Shown here piece by piece: positions 1 to 7,525 of a stretch of DNA of 64,000 bases (the first letter of the stretch is position 1; each line of letters begins with the position of its first letter). This DNA comes from Candidatus Bathyarchaeota archaeon (GTDB lineage: Archaea > Thermoproteota > Bathyarchaeia > Bathyarchaeales > Bathycorpusculaceae), in assembly GCA_018396705.1 (NCBI GenBank), contig JAGTQZ010000009.1, forward strand, positions 62,001 through 126,000. Reading direction: 5' to 3'. Made by a program: the position numbers and the translations under genes. The notes under the pieces are model-generated. The model was not told the origin of the DNA. It saw only the letters and a program-made list of their open reading frames with translations, and searched no databases.

Positions 1-1
1 C

Positions 2-1609
2 TTTGTCAAACTTGAGATTGGTGTGGCTGAGAGACTCGCCCTAAAAGCTCTTGCCCACGCTTCTGGAAGGCGGGAAAGTGAAATTGAGGAGGACATGAAA
101 AAAACTGGTGATATTGGCGAAACAGCCCAAAAGTTTATTGCGCAGAAAAAACAGATGACCTTTTTCCAAAAACCCCTAACTGTTCAAAGAGTCTACGAAA
201 CTTTTGACAAAATGGCGAGAGCCTCCGGTCCAGGCGCTATCGACACTAAAATAACGCTTTTAGCAGGGCTTCTAGCCGACGCTAAACCAAAAGAAGCTAA
301 GTACATAATGCGGACGGTTACAGGTAACCTTCGTTTAGGTATTGCAGATATGACCGTATTAGATGCCTTGGCAATAGCCTACGGTGGGGGTAAGGAGACT
401 CGCGAGCTTGTGGAACGCGCCTACAACATCTCTTCAGACCTCGGCCGAGTCGCCAAAGTCCTCGCTGAGGAAGGTCTTGAAGGAATCAAAAAGTTCAAGG
501 TCATCGTCGGTGAGCCCATAAGGCCTATGCTGGCTGAAAGGCTTTCTTCACCGGAAGAAATTCTGGAAAAACTCGGCGGGAAATGTATAGCTGAATACAA
601 ATATGACGGCGAACGCATACAAGCTCACAAAAAAGGAGATGAAATAACTCTATTCTCAAGGAGGCTTGAGGATATATCCGACCAGTATCCGGACGCTATA
701 GATCTTTTGAGGAAGCATGTTCTAGCCAAAGATGCCATAGTAGAGGCTGAATGTGTAGCCATAGACCCCGACACAGGTGAGATGCGGCCTTTCCAAGAGC
801 TTATGCATCGCAGACGCAAATACGGAATAGAAAAAGCCATGGAAGAATATCCAGTCTCGCTGTTCATGTTCGATGCCCTATATGTGGATGGAAAAGACTT
901 GACTCTTGAACCCTACCTAGTTCGGCGGAAAACTCTTGAAGGTATAATCCAAGAAGGCGAAAGAATAAAACTTGCCAAATCCATAACCACCGACAATATT
1001 AAGGAACTCGAAAACTTCTTTTTAGAAGCCATAGAAAACGGATGCGAGGGTCTGATATGCAAGTCAATAGGCTCTGATTCCATGTATCAAGCTGGCGCAA
1101 GAGGTTGGCTGTGGATAAAGTATAAACGCGACTATAAGAGCGAAATGACAGACACTGTGGATTTGGTTGTCGTCGGAGCCTTTCATGGACGTGGAAAACG
1201 GGCCGGCACTTACGGCGCTCTTCTGTTAGCTGCTTATAACCCGGAAAATGACATTTTTGAAACCGTGACGAAATGTGGAACAGGCTTTACGGACGAAGAT
1301 TTGGCAAAACTACCAGAAATGATGAAGAAACATGTTATACCGCACAGACATCCAAGAGTTAGCTCGCTTATCGAAGCTGACGTGTGGTTCGAGCCAAAAA
1401 TAGTCATAGAAGTGTTGGGTGCAGAGATAACCTTAAGTCCAATCCACACATGCGCCATGAACGCTATTCGCCAAGGAAGCGGCTTGGCAATACGCTTTCC
1501 AAGGTTTACTGGCAATTACCGAATTGATAAGGCCGCTGAAGACGCAACGACTACAAACGAAGTGATTGAAATGTATCAGAAGCAATTAAAGAAAATTGCT
1601 GAAAGCTAG
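2..1609 (+). CDS. lig: ATP-dependent DNA ligase, 5' end cut by window edge
   Basis: Seals nicks during replication and repair by adenylating a lysine, transferring AMP to the 5' phosphate and closing the bond. The nucleotidyltransferase motif EYKYDGER lies about 193 residues after the in-frame GTG at 23, and its lysine is the catalytic residue. Further archaeal/eukaryal ligase I features follow: the GLICKS-type motif, the WLWIKYKRDY motif near residue 370, and a C-terminal OB-fold. The frame is open back to base 2 with ligase-like sequence (FVKLEIGVAERL), so the GTG at 23 is internal. Archaeal ligases are about 560-600 residues, so roughly 50 are missing upstream. The next gene is convergent. 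Confidence 0.95.
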   Translation, partial: FVKLEIGVAERLALKALAHASGRRESEIEEDMKKTGDIGETAQKFIAQKKQMTFFQKPLTVQRVYETFDKMARASGPGAIDTKITLLAGLLADAKPKEAKYIMRTVTGNLRLGIADMTVLDALAIAYGGGKETRELVERAYNISSDLGRVAKVLAEEGLEGIKKFKVIVGEPIRPMLAERLSSPEEILEKLGGKCIAEYKYDGERIQAHKKGDEITLFSRRLEDISDQYPDAIDLLRKHVLAKDAIVEAECVAIDPDTGEMRPFQELMHRRRKYGIEKAMEEYPVSLFMFDALYVDGKDLTLEPYLVRRKTLEGIIQEGERIKLAKSITTDNIKELENFFLEAIENGCEGLICKSIGSDSMYQAGARGWLWIKYKRDYKSEMTDTVDLVVVGAFHGRGKRAGTYGALLLAAYNPENDIFETVTKCGTGFTDEDLAKLPEMMKKHVIPHRHPRVSSLIEADVWFEPKIVIEVLGAEITLSPIHTCAMNAIRQGSGLAIRFPRFTGNYRIDKAAEDATTTNEVIEMYQKQLKKIAES

Positions 1610-1634
1610 TTTTTGAACGTCGAAAGTAAAAGAC

Positions 1635-1973
1635 TTAAACATGTTGCAGAAACTCAGTTAATTCTCGGTAGCGTCTAGCCACAATGCTATACAATCTTTC
1701 TCTGAGAGTGTCTCCATAGAAATTTAAGCTGCGAAGCTTGCATATTTCGTCTGCTAACTTTTTGTCCTCTAAGACTTCGATTGCCCATTTTTCAAAGTCT
1801 CCACGGTAAAGATGAAATTCCAAAGATTTTATGTTGACGCTGTTTATTTTTTCCATGAACTCTTTTAGTGATGAGGCACTTTCGCCTGTGTAGTTTCCGA
1901 TTGATGTAAAGAAATAGAACGCTTTTTCTCTTGGAACTGTTTTCAGCGCTTTTGTTTCCAACCCATTTGTCAT
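1635..1973 (-). CDS. DUF5752-like conserved protein
   Basis: A protein of about 112 residues. Its central stretch FYFFTSIGNYTGESASSL, followed by LEFHLYRGDFEKW, resembles the archaeal DUF5752 family as I remember it. Function unknown. No membrane segment or signal peptide is visible. I chose the ATG at 1973, which falls one base after the stop of the upstream lrp-type gene and has GAGGAAG about 12 bases upstream. An alternative ATG at 1991 would overlap that gene by 17 bases. The junction makes a two-gene operon with the Lrp regulator nearly certain, so the pair may act together. The family name is the uncertain part. Confidence 0.75.
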   Translation of the reverse strand: MTNGLETKALKTVPREKAFYFFTSIGNYTGESASSLKEFMEKINSVNIKSLEFHLYRGDFEKWAIEVLEDKKLADEICKLRSLNFYGDTLRERLYSIVARRYRELTEFLQHV

Positions 1974-1974
1974 T

Positions 1975-2514
1975 TTATCTTTCTTCCTCATTTTTTCTAC
2001 TGCCGTTATTGTCTGCGTGTGTCAACTTTTTCAAATCATTTAGTAATAAATGTGGATTTTCCTTGAATTTCTTGGTTACTATTGACGTTCTTATTCTCAG
2101 AACTCCGGGAAGAGGTGCCACATTGGCGGCTATAAATTCGTGTAGGCTTTCTTGGTTTTCGGCTATAACTTTTGCAGTTATTTGGAGCTCCTCTGACAGT
2201 GACGTGTAGACTTCGAGGACTTGGGGGATCTGACAGAGTCTGCTGGCAACCCTTTCGTTTTCTTTCGGGTCTGTGTAGATAGTCATTATAGCTGTTACGG
2301 TTTTCGTGCCGGCTTTTTCCGTATCCACTAGGGCGGTGTACTTTTTTATTATGCCATGATTTTCCATTCGTTTTATTCGGTCATAGACTGTTGAGTGGGC
2401 TATTCCAAGACGTTTGCCAATGTCTGTGTATGTTTGCCTGGCATCTTCCTGCAGTAGTTCCAAAATTTTGATGTCCGTTGAATCTAGGGTAAAGTTGTTG
2501 TTTTTCACCTTCAA
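1975..2514 (-). CDS. Lrp/AsnC family transcription regulator
   Basis: DNA-binding regulator of the feast/famine type. Residues about 8-65 form the AsnC winged helix-turn-helix (LDSTDIKILELLQEDARQ, then a recognition-helix region containing STVYDRIKRME). Residues about 70-150 match the RAM ligand-binding domain that usually senses amino acids and drives oligomerisation. At 179 residues it is slightly longer than the usual 150, with a basic, asparagine-rich tail that may be disordered. It is first in a two-gene operon with a DUF5752-like gene. Its upstream region, 2515-2792, is AT-rich and holds no other gene. Ligand and targets cannot be told from sequence. Confidence 0.9.
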   Translation of the reverse strand: MKVKNNNFTLDSTDIKILELLQEDARQTYTDIGKRLGIAHSTVYDRIKRMENHGIIKKYTALVDTEKAGTKTVTAIMTIYTDPKENERVASRLCQIPQVLEVYTSLSEELQITAKVIAENQESLHEFIAANVAPLPGVLRIRTSIVTKKFKENPHLLLNDLKKLTHADNNGSRKNEEER

Positions 2515-2792
2515 TGCGACGCCTTCCTAAATGCCTTATAGTTGGTTATTTTTGGATATATTATTTTTTGCCGGAAAAATGTAGAAGAATGTCTCAGAAT
2601 CCGAAAAACTTTCGACAATTCAATCTAGAATCATCAAACTATGCTCGGAAAATTGTTTAAGAATACCTTTTTTGCCTTCATTTTTTCAATTTTTTAAACT
2701 TAAATCCTACACTTTTGCGGATTAACCGGCAAATAAGTTTAAATCTGCGGATAAATTTTAATTTAATGGGTCACCCTTCAGATGAGGTTAGC

Positions 2793-3272
2793 ATGTTGAA
2801 AGATAAATGTTTTAAAAAAGTTTGGCGGATCTTAAAAGAGTTTAAAGAGTTGTGCAAGTTTCGTGGTTGGAGAACTGCTGAAAGTGAAGATTGGGTTGAA
2901 ACTGGAGATAGATATCACAGTTTTCTTTTGGCTAAAAGTATCCACCCATCCTCTTTCAGAAGTATAGTCACTAACAGGAAATGTGTGATCCGTGAAGGTT
3001 TAACCTACCATGTTGTTGAGGCTTCATATATTGCTTGGCTTTTCTCTGAAACTCCACCAAAGGATGTTGTTAGCATTTGTCTTGAAAACCCGGAATTTTC
3101 GAAAAAAATTGCCATCTACGATTTAAGCCCCATTGCAAAAGGGAAGAACGCGTGTTTAAAATTTAATTACACTGATAGTCCAATTTTTCGTGAATTTGAG
3201 GATTTTCTCGAAAAAGAGTTCGGCATTAAAGTTGAGGAGCTGCTAAGCCCAACATTGGCGGAAATATCATAA
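2793..3272 (+). CDS. Hypothetical protein
   Basis: Unrecognised protein of about 159 residues. It looks soluble and mixed alpha/beta, with an acidic C-terminus (FREFEDFLEKEFGIKVEELL). No cofactor motif, signal peptide or membrane helix is visible. I start it at the ATG at 2793 because GAGGT at 2784-2788 sits at normal ribosome-binding distance. The frame is open further upstream to 2715, but that part is AT-rich and of low complexity, and an ATG at 2766 is a second option. It stands alone on the plus strand between a divergent Lrp regulator and another unknown gene. Confidence 0.7.
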   Translation: MLKDKCFKKVWRILKEFKELCKFRGWRTAESEDWVETGDRYHSFLLAKSIHPSSFRSIVTNRKCVIREGLTYHVVEASYIAWLFSETPPKDVVSICLENPEFSKKIAIYDLSPIAKGKNACLKFNYTDSPIFREFEDFLEKEFGIKVEELLSPTLAEIS

Positions 3273-3332
3273 GTTTTATGTCCGTCAAGCCATTGATAAT
3301 AGAACAAAGCTGGAGATTAATTGTGATATGAC

Positions 3333-3944
3333 ATGTCCGAAGAAGTTGAAGAAGTTAAAAGACTTCTCGCCTTCAAAAAAAGGATCGAGAAAAGAATTGA
3401 AAAACTTGAATCCGAGCTTAAAGAGCTTCAATCAATTCTTGAAAGCGTAAACACCGTTTTACTGGCTAAAGGATTTAAACGAGCCGAGATTGTCAAAAAA
3501 CCTCAAGTAGCGGAAATTGCTCAACCGCAAACAGCAGGAGAAGTGATTCAACAGCCTGCGGAAGCACTTGTAGGTGCATCCGAGTTTAAAGAGATCACTG
3601 CGCTAAAGACTATGGCTGGGGAACCACTTGCAAAGCTTTACGTAAGAGATAACTTTATGAAAATTGTTTTGGCGGAGGACAAGAATTTTGATGCTAACAT
3701 ACCACCATTCAACCAGTTTCTCGTCGAGAGGGTGCTAAACAAGATGCAAGAAAAAGACGGTGAACTTGCGAAAGCTGGAAAACTCAAGCCGGAAGAAATC
3801 TTTACCTACAACCTTGTGCGAGACGGCAACTTTATCCGTGAAATCCACATAAGAAACTTTGATGCAGAACGCTTAAGAGAGTTGAAATCAAGCATCAAAT
3901 GGACGTTAGAGCGAATGTATGAAAAAATGAAAAACCCCCGCTGA
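3333..3944 (+). CDS. Hypothetical coiled-coil protein
   Basis: Unrecognised 203-residue protein. Residues 1-45 are a charged heptad-like coiled coil (EEVKRLLAFKKRIEKRIEKL). A proline/glutamine-rich linker covers residues about 52-75. A globular domain from residue 80 on contains AKLYVRDNFMKIVLAEDKNF and ends in a helix (KSSIKWTLERMYEKMK). The linker between coil and globular domain suggests an oligomer with a binding head. Nothing indicates catalysis. It is monocistronic and convergent with the thioredoxin operon. Confidence 0.75.
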   Translation: MSEEVEEVKRLLAFKKRIEKRIEKLESELKELQSILESVNTVLLAKGFKRAEIVKKPQVAEIAQPQTAGEVIQQPAEALVGASEFKEITALKTMAGEPLAKLYVRDNFMKIVLAEDKNFDANIPPFNQFLVERVLNKMQEKDGELAKAGKLKPEEIFTYNLVRDGNFIREIHIRNFDAERLRELKSSIKWTLERMYEKMKNPR

Positions 3945-3962
3945 AATACTATCGTAATTTAA

Positions 3963-4103
3963 TTAAACGCCCCATGCGGAGAAAACTTTCTTTAAAAGTT
4001 CGATAACTATCTTTAGCTCTCCATGATATAAACCTGCAGCAAACATGGAAACCCCAAGAAGCAGAAGCAACGCGCCTATCACGCGGCGTTCTGAAATCTC
4101 CAT
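3963..4103 (-). CDS. Small single-pass membrane protein (46 aa)
   Basis: A short gene read from the minus strand: start ATG at 4103, stop TAA at 3963-3965. The product begins MEISERRVIGALLLLLGVSM and carries one clear transmembrane helix (residues about 8-26), followed by an amphipathic tail (ELKIVIELLKKVFSAWGV). It begins 5 bases after the thioredoxin stop codon, so it is probably the last gene of that operon. The helix with a positively charged start (ERR) is a typical small membrane anchor. Function unknown. Confidence 0.6.
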   Translation of the reverse strand: MEISERRVIGALLLLLGVSMFAAGLYHGELKIVIELLKKVFSAWGV

Positions 4104-4108
4104 AACCT

Positions 4109-4462
4109 TTACTCCAAATGCTTTTTGAGCCGGGCTTCTACTTGACCTTTGGGGACAAAGCCAACTATTCTGTCCACTTCTCTGCCAGACTTAATAACCA
4201 CAAGAGTTGGAATGCTAAAGACTTGAAAACGATCCGAAGTATCTGGGTTTTCGTCCACATTAATTTTTCCAATCAGAACCTTACCAGCATATTCTTTAGC
4301 TAGTTCTTCAACAATGGGGGCCATCATTCTGCATGGCATGCACCAGTCTGCATAGAAGTCAACTAAAACCAGTTTGTTCCGGCTTATAACTTCATTAAAA
4401 TTTGAATCTGTAAGGTGGATTACTTGTCCGCCCAAGTCTTTTTTCTCCTTAAACTCTTTCAT
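4109..4462 (-). CDS. trx: Thioredoxin
   Basis: Disulfide reductase of the thioredoxin fold, 117 residues. The active site WCMPC (Cys41, Cys44) is followed by MMAPIVEELAKEY, and the cis-proline loop reads FSIPTLVV. A short N-terminal extension (residues 1-12) precedes the fold. Its ATG overlaps the stop of a tiny upstream frame (TAATG). It lies in a minus-strand operon with an ECF-type membrane protein and an FmdE-like protein, and a small membrane protein follows. Methionine in the CxxC pair (CMPC instead of CGPC) is seen in other archaeal thioredoxins and is likely to alter redox potential. Confidence 0.93.
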   Translation of the reverse strand: MKEFKEKKDLGGQVIHLTDSNFNEVISRNKLVLVDFYADWCMPCRMMAPIVEELAKEYAGKVLIGKINVDENPDTSDRFQVFSIPTLVVIKSGREVDRIVGFVPKGQVEARLKKHLE

Positions 4463-4542
4463 TAGCTTGTGGAGTTTTTCTCCTTTATGCGCTCTAGTTC
4501 AGTGTCCTCCACAGATATAAACCCTTCGTGTTCTTTATTCAT
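4462..4542 (-). CDS. Possible 26-residue microprotein in the trx operon
   Basis: An open frame from the ATG at 4542 to the TAA at 4462-4464 encodes a 26-residue, mostly charged peptide beginning MNKEHEGFISVED. Its start overlaps the end of the DUF1893 gene by 8 bases and its stop overlaps the thioredoxin ATG by one base. Such stop-start coupling at both ends is how real operon genes are arranged, and the frame fills the only gap between its neighbours. Against it: such a short frame arises easily by chance, and no family is recognised. It could instead serve only to couple translation. Confidence 0.35.
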   Translation of the reverse strand: MNKEHEGFISVEDTELERIKEKNSTS

Positions 4543-4990
4543 GTTGGTTCATCCCCCTGCTTTGAAAAGTTTCTAAAAGAGCTTTAAGCTTTTCATAAGC
4601 CTCTTTATGGTCATCGATTTCTAGGGTGGCTTTCTCAAAAGGACAGATATCCGTTCCAGAGGCGTTTAATATTTTATCTACGAGTTTGCCACATTCAAAG
4701 TAGATGCCATGTGTTTCGAAGACTTGTTTTGCTTTTATGCTCAATGTTGATGCGTAAACAGCTTCTATTTTGGCGTAAATGCACAACAGCGCTATGGCTT
4801 TACCGACAACTTTATCCGCAACCGAGGCCCCCTCCATTTTGTCTCCGAGTTTCTCTAAAGCCTGCATAAAACCTGAAACTCCATGGTGTTTGCTTTCAAA
4901 GAGCACCTTCGAATCTTTCACAATTACAAGTGTCAAACCGTTTTTGTACAGTTTTTTCCTCGCTATTTCCAAATCTTCTCTGGTAAACAT
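4535..4990 (-). CDS. DUF1893 family protein
   Basis: A 151-residue protein matching DUF1893, a small family with a deaminase-like fold found in archaea and anaerobic bacteria. Visible features are the N-terminal KLYKNGLTLVIVKDSKVLFE, the central DKVVGKAIALLCIYAKIEAVYASTLSIKA, and a late Cys in GTDICPFEKA. The reaction is unknown. The visible cysteines and histidines might bind a metal, which would fit the NikR-linked operon, but that is inference. It starts 26 bases after the FmdE-like gene and runs into the possible microprotein and thioredoxin. Confidence 0.85.
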   Translation of the reverse strand: MFTREDLEIARKKLYKNGLTLVIVKDSKVLFESKHHGVSGFMQALEKLGDKMEGASVADKVVGKAIALLCIYAKIEAVYASTLSIKAKQVFETHGIYFECGKLVDKILNASGTDICPFEKATLEIDDHKEAYEKLKALLETFQSRGMNQHE

Positions 4991-5016
4991 ATGAATTTAA
5001 TAAGTTCAAGAAGGCT

Positions 5017-5460
5017 TTATCCCTTTTCTACCTTGAACAGCTCGTCCTCTGGTAGGGCAGCTATTTTCCAAGCGAGCTCTTCATTAAGGGTCCCGTTTAA
5101 AAGCTGTTGTTTAACATTTTCTACAACTTGCGATTTTACGTTAATCCGTAATATCTTATCTTGATTTTTAAGCCTAAAAATTGCCGTTATGTCACCTTCA
5201 GAGTTTTTTGCCTTAAGTCTCCTGTTCCCCACTGTACATTGAGTTGTTGCTTGGATGCCGTCAAGAATGCATGAAAAAGGTGTGATCAGTGGAAGCTTCA
5301 CAGAAACTTGCATATCCAGCTGTTTGTCTCCATCTATGTTCAGAGTTCTCTTCGCCAATCTTGCCATTTTTACGCCTATAACCAAGAATGGTCCAAGATG
5401 ACCATGAAGTTTTTCCGCATTTCTAATGTCTAATATTAAGGCTTCCTTTTCGTCAAACAC
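5017..5460 (-). CDS. FmdE-like protein (formylmethanofuran dehydrogenase subunit E family)
   Basis: A 147-residue protein with the FmdE signature HGHLGPF near residue 20 and a conserved central core around ILDGIQATTQCTVGN. In methanogens FmdE accompanies molybdenum or tungsten formylmethanofuran dehydrogenase. Stand-alone copies are common in other anaerobes and their job is poorly known. This copy lacks the C-terminal zinc-finger half found in longer members. Its start overlaps the ECF-type membrane gene by 8 bases. The His motif is a likely metal site. With NikR next door, a metal-related role is a reasonable inference, not shown. Confidence 0.8.
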   Translation of the reverse strand: MFDEKEALILDIRNAEKLHGHLGPFLVIGVKMARLAKRTLNIDGDKQLDMQVSVKLPLITPFSCILDGIQATTQCTVGNRRLKAKNSEGDITAIFRLKNQDKILRINVKSQVVENVKQQLLNGTLNEELAWKIAALPEDELFKVEKG

Positions 5461-5986
5461 CTTTTATCCCCCTCACGCCTGTCCTTTCAAGACTTACAAT
5501 TACTGGCACCGCGACCATAAAGCCTATTGCCCCGCCTATTAAATGCCAGATCCCCCAAAAGGTTAACGCCCATTCCAGCGACATTTTCATAAAAATGGTT
5601 CCGATAATGATTCCAGCGAAATATGCAGATATAATTGTTGCAGCACATGCTATGGCCATATTGTATGGTTTAAGACGTATTTCATGTTTACATAAAGTCA
5701 TTAAGACATCAAAGAGAATGGCCGACGCCATGAAACCTATCATCTGCGTCGCACTTGGCCTTATGGCAAGCACTATTAGAGCACCGATAACACCTATCGC
5801 CGAGGATGTTCCTATTCTGCCAGAAACCCACACGGCCAACAATAGCGTGAAATATACTGAGAAGTCGCAGAATATCGGCAGCTGGAAAAGTGTAAATCCT
5901 AACGGTCCAATGGTCAGGTTTAACACTGCCCACATGGCTGCAAAAACAGCTATTATTGCGATGTCGACTGGTTTAAATGGTTTCAT
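5453..5986 (-). CDS. ECF-transporter S-component-like membrane protein
   Basis: A 177-residue hydrophobic protein with five or six membrane helices (for example VDIAIIAVFAAMWAVLNL and GFMASAILFDVLMTLCKHEI). The N-terminal pattern, a helix followed by GPLGFTLFQLPIF, is typical of substrate-binding S components of ECF vitamin and metal transporters. No ATPase or T component lies in the window, so it would have to use a shared energising module or act alone. It heads a minus-strand operon ending in thioredoxin and is divergent from nikR, with repeats overlapping its promoter. Nickel, cobalt or a metal-dependent cofactor is the best guess for its substrate. Confidence 0.7.
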   Translation of the reverse strand: MKPFKPVDIAIIAVFAAMWAVLNLTIGPLGFTLFQLPIFCDFSVYFTLLLAVWVSGRIGTSSAIGVIGALIVLAIRPSATQMIGFMASAILFDVLMTLCKHEIRLKPYNMAIACAATIISAYFAGIIIGTIFMKMSLEWALTFWGIWHLIGGAIGFMVAVPVIVSLERTGVRGIKGV

Positions 5987-5997
5987 TCAGGTTCCTT

Positions 5998-6048
5998 GTA
6001 ATACTTTTTTCCATAAAAGTAATACTTTTTTCCATAAAAACTTTATGG
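5998..6048. promoter_or_regulatory. Candidate NikR operator: tandem plus inverted repeat between divergent genes
   Basis: Two identical 21-base units stand head to tail at 5998-6018 and 6019-6039, each starting GTAATAC and ending CCATAAAA. The second CCATAAA (6032-6038) also pairs with TTTATGG at 6042-6048 as a perfect 7-base inverted repeat with a 3-base spacer. A 21-base period equals two helix turns, as expected for repeated binding on one DNA face. The array sits between nikR and the ECF-type gene and overlaps the likely TATA elements of the minus-strand gene. NikR regulators bind spaced palindromes. That this one binds here is inferred. Confidence 0.6.
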
Positions 6049-6082
6049 TTTAAAATACAAAATCGATATCGGTGTCTCATGA

Positions 6083-6496
6083 TTGAAAACGGAGAAAATT
6101 GTTCGCGTAAGCGTAACTTTTCCGTCAGACCTGCTTAAAGACTTTGACGAAGTTATCCAAAAAATGGGCTGCAAGAACCGTTCAAAGGCAGTCCAAGATG
6201 CCGTTAGACTCTTTATTTCTGAACGTAAATGGCTCCAGGAAGAAAAAGGGCTTCAAGCTGGTGTTTTAATGGTTCTATACGACCATGAAGTTAGAGGTTT
6301 AGAGGATGCTTTGACAGATGTGCAGCACAAATACGCCAACATCATTTCTTCAACCATGCATGTTCACTTGACTGAAAGAGACTGTTTGGAAGCTATAGCT
6401 GTTAAGGGAGACGCTGCGGAAATACGAAGGTTGAGCGATGAACTTTCCTCAAAAAGGGGCGTTAAAATCCTAAAAACAATGATAGTCTCTCCTTGA
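6083..6496 (+). CDS. nikR: NikR nickel-responsive transcription regulator
   Basis: A 137-residue ribbon-helix-helix regulator. Residues 5-48 form the DNA-binding ribbon-helix-helix (RVSVTFPSDLLKDFDEVIQ). Residues 60-137 form the ACT-like nickel domain. The expected square-planar nickel ligands are present: His82, His93 and His95 (MHVHL) and Cys101 (ERDCLE). NikR represses nickel uptake genes when nickel is plentiful. The start is TTG at 6083. A TATA-like TTTAAAATA at 6050-6058 would place transcription start close to the start codon, so the message may be nearly leaderless. It is divergent from an ECF-type membrane gene across a repeat array. Confidence 0.93.
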   Translation: MKTEKIVRVSVTFPSDLLKDFDEVIQKMGCKNRSKAVQDAVRLFISERKWLQEEKGLQAGVLMVLYDHEVRGLEDALTDVQHKYANIISSTMHVHLTERDCLEAIAVKGDAAEIRRLSDELSSKRGVKILKTMIVSP

Positions 6497-6507
6497 AAAC
6501 ATTTGCT

Positions 6508-7422
6508 CTAGTGACGTGTTAGTTCGAACATTTTTTCTAAGGCTTTCCTAGCTTTACTCGCTATAGGCTCTGGAACTGTGACCACGTGTTTTTCCTCTTT
6601 GAGGGCCATGTAAATTCTTTCAAGAGTATTTAACTTCATATTCGGACAAATCGCGCCCTCATAAGCTAAAATGAACAGTTTTTCGGGGTTAGCCTTTCTC
6701 AGACGGTGTAGAAGCCCCTCCTCCGTTGCCACAATGAAAGTTTTCGCCAAGCTTTCTTTTGCATACCTACACATCTGGGATGTGCTGCCTATAAAGTCGG
6801 CTATCTTACGCATTTCAGTGTTGCATTCCGGATGAACCATGACAACAGCATCTGGATATTGAGCCTTAAGCACTTGAACCTCTTCAGGATGAAAGAGTAA
6901 ATGAGTGGGACAAAAGCCACGTTCGGGAATTGGAATAACAGTTTTTCCAGTTTTTTCTTGGACATATTCCGCCAAGTTGTGGTCCGGTCCGAACAGCACT
7001 GTTTCAGCGTCTAACGCGTTTATAACTTCCACAGCGTTAGCAGACGTGCAGCACACGTCACAGTAAGCTTTAGCTGTAGCCAGAGTATTAACATACAAGA
7101 CTACTGGCACGAGGGGGTAAAGCACCTTCCACCTTTTAATTTCATCAACAGTTAGCATTTGAGCCATGGGACAGCGGGCTCCAGCGGAAGGCAGCAGAAC
7201 TTTTTTATCCGGGTTAAGGATCGCAGCGGATTCAGCCATAAAATCAACAGCTGCGAAAACAATAATTTCCGCGTTCTCTTCTTCCATAGCTTTTCTGCTG
7301 AGTTCTATGCTGTCACCCACATAGTCCGCTATGTCTTGGACCTCTGGCCTTTGGTAGTTATGAGCTAAAATAACCGCTTTCTTCTCTCTTTTAAGCCTCA
7401 ATATTTTCTCTGTAAGCTCCAT
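6508..7422 (-). CDS. nadA: Quinolinate synthase
   Basis: Condenses iminoaspartate with dihydroxyacetone phosphate to quinolinate in NAD biosynthesis, using a [4Fe-4S] cluster. Length 304 residues, normal for the family. The three cluster cysteines are visible at Cys84 (GARCPMA), Cys171 (GFCPTH) and Cys259 (GAICPN), with the usual spacing. Other conserved parts are the N-terminal AVILAHNYQRPEVQDIADYV and VVMVHPECNTE. nadB or aspartate dehydrogenase and nadC are not in the window, so the pathway is scattered. It is convergent with nikR, 11 bases apart. Confidence 0.96.
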   Translation of the reverse strand: MELTEKILRLKREKKAVILAHNYQRPEVQDIADYVGDSIELSRKAMEEENAEIIVFAAVDFMAESAAILNPDKKVLLPSAGARCPMAQMLTVDEIKRWKVLYPLVPVVLYVNTLATAKAYCDVCCTSANAVEVINALDAETVLFGPDHNLAEYVQEKTGKTVIPIPERGFCPTHLLFHPEEVQVLKAQYPDAVVMVHPECNTEMRKIADFIGSTSQMCRYAKESLAKTFIVATEEGLLHRLRKANPEKLFILAYEGAICPNMKLNTLERIYMALKEEKHVVTVPEPIASKARKALEKMFELTRH

Positions 7423-7525
7423 TAACCTTCGCCTTTAAGGGTTTTCAAAAGTGCAACGCTAGATATATTCCTTTACTAAAAACTCACTGCAGGCCATTGG
7501 AATAAGTGTTAAAAGAAACTTTAAA

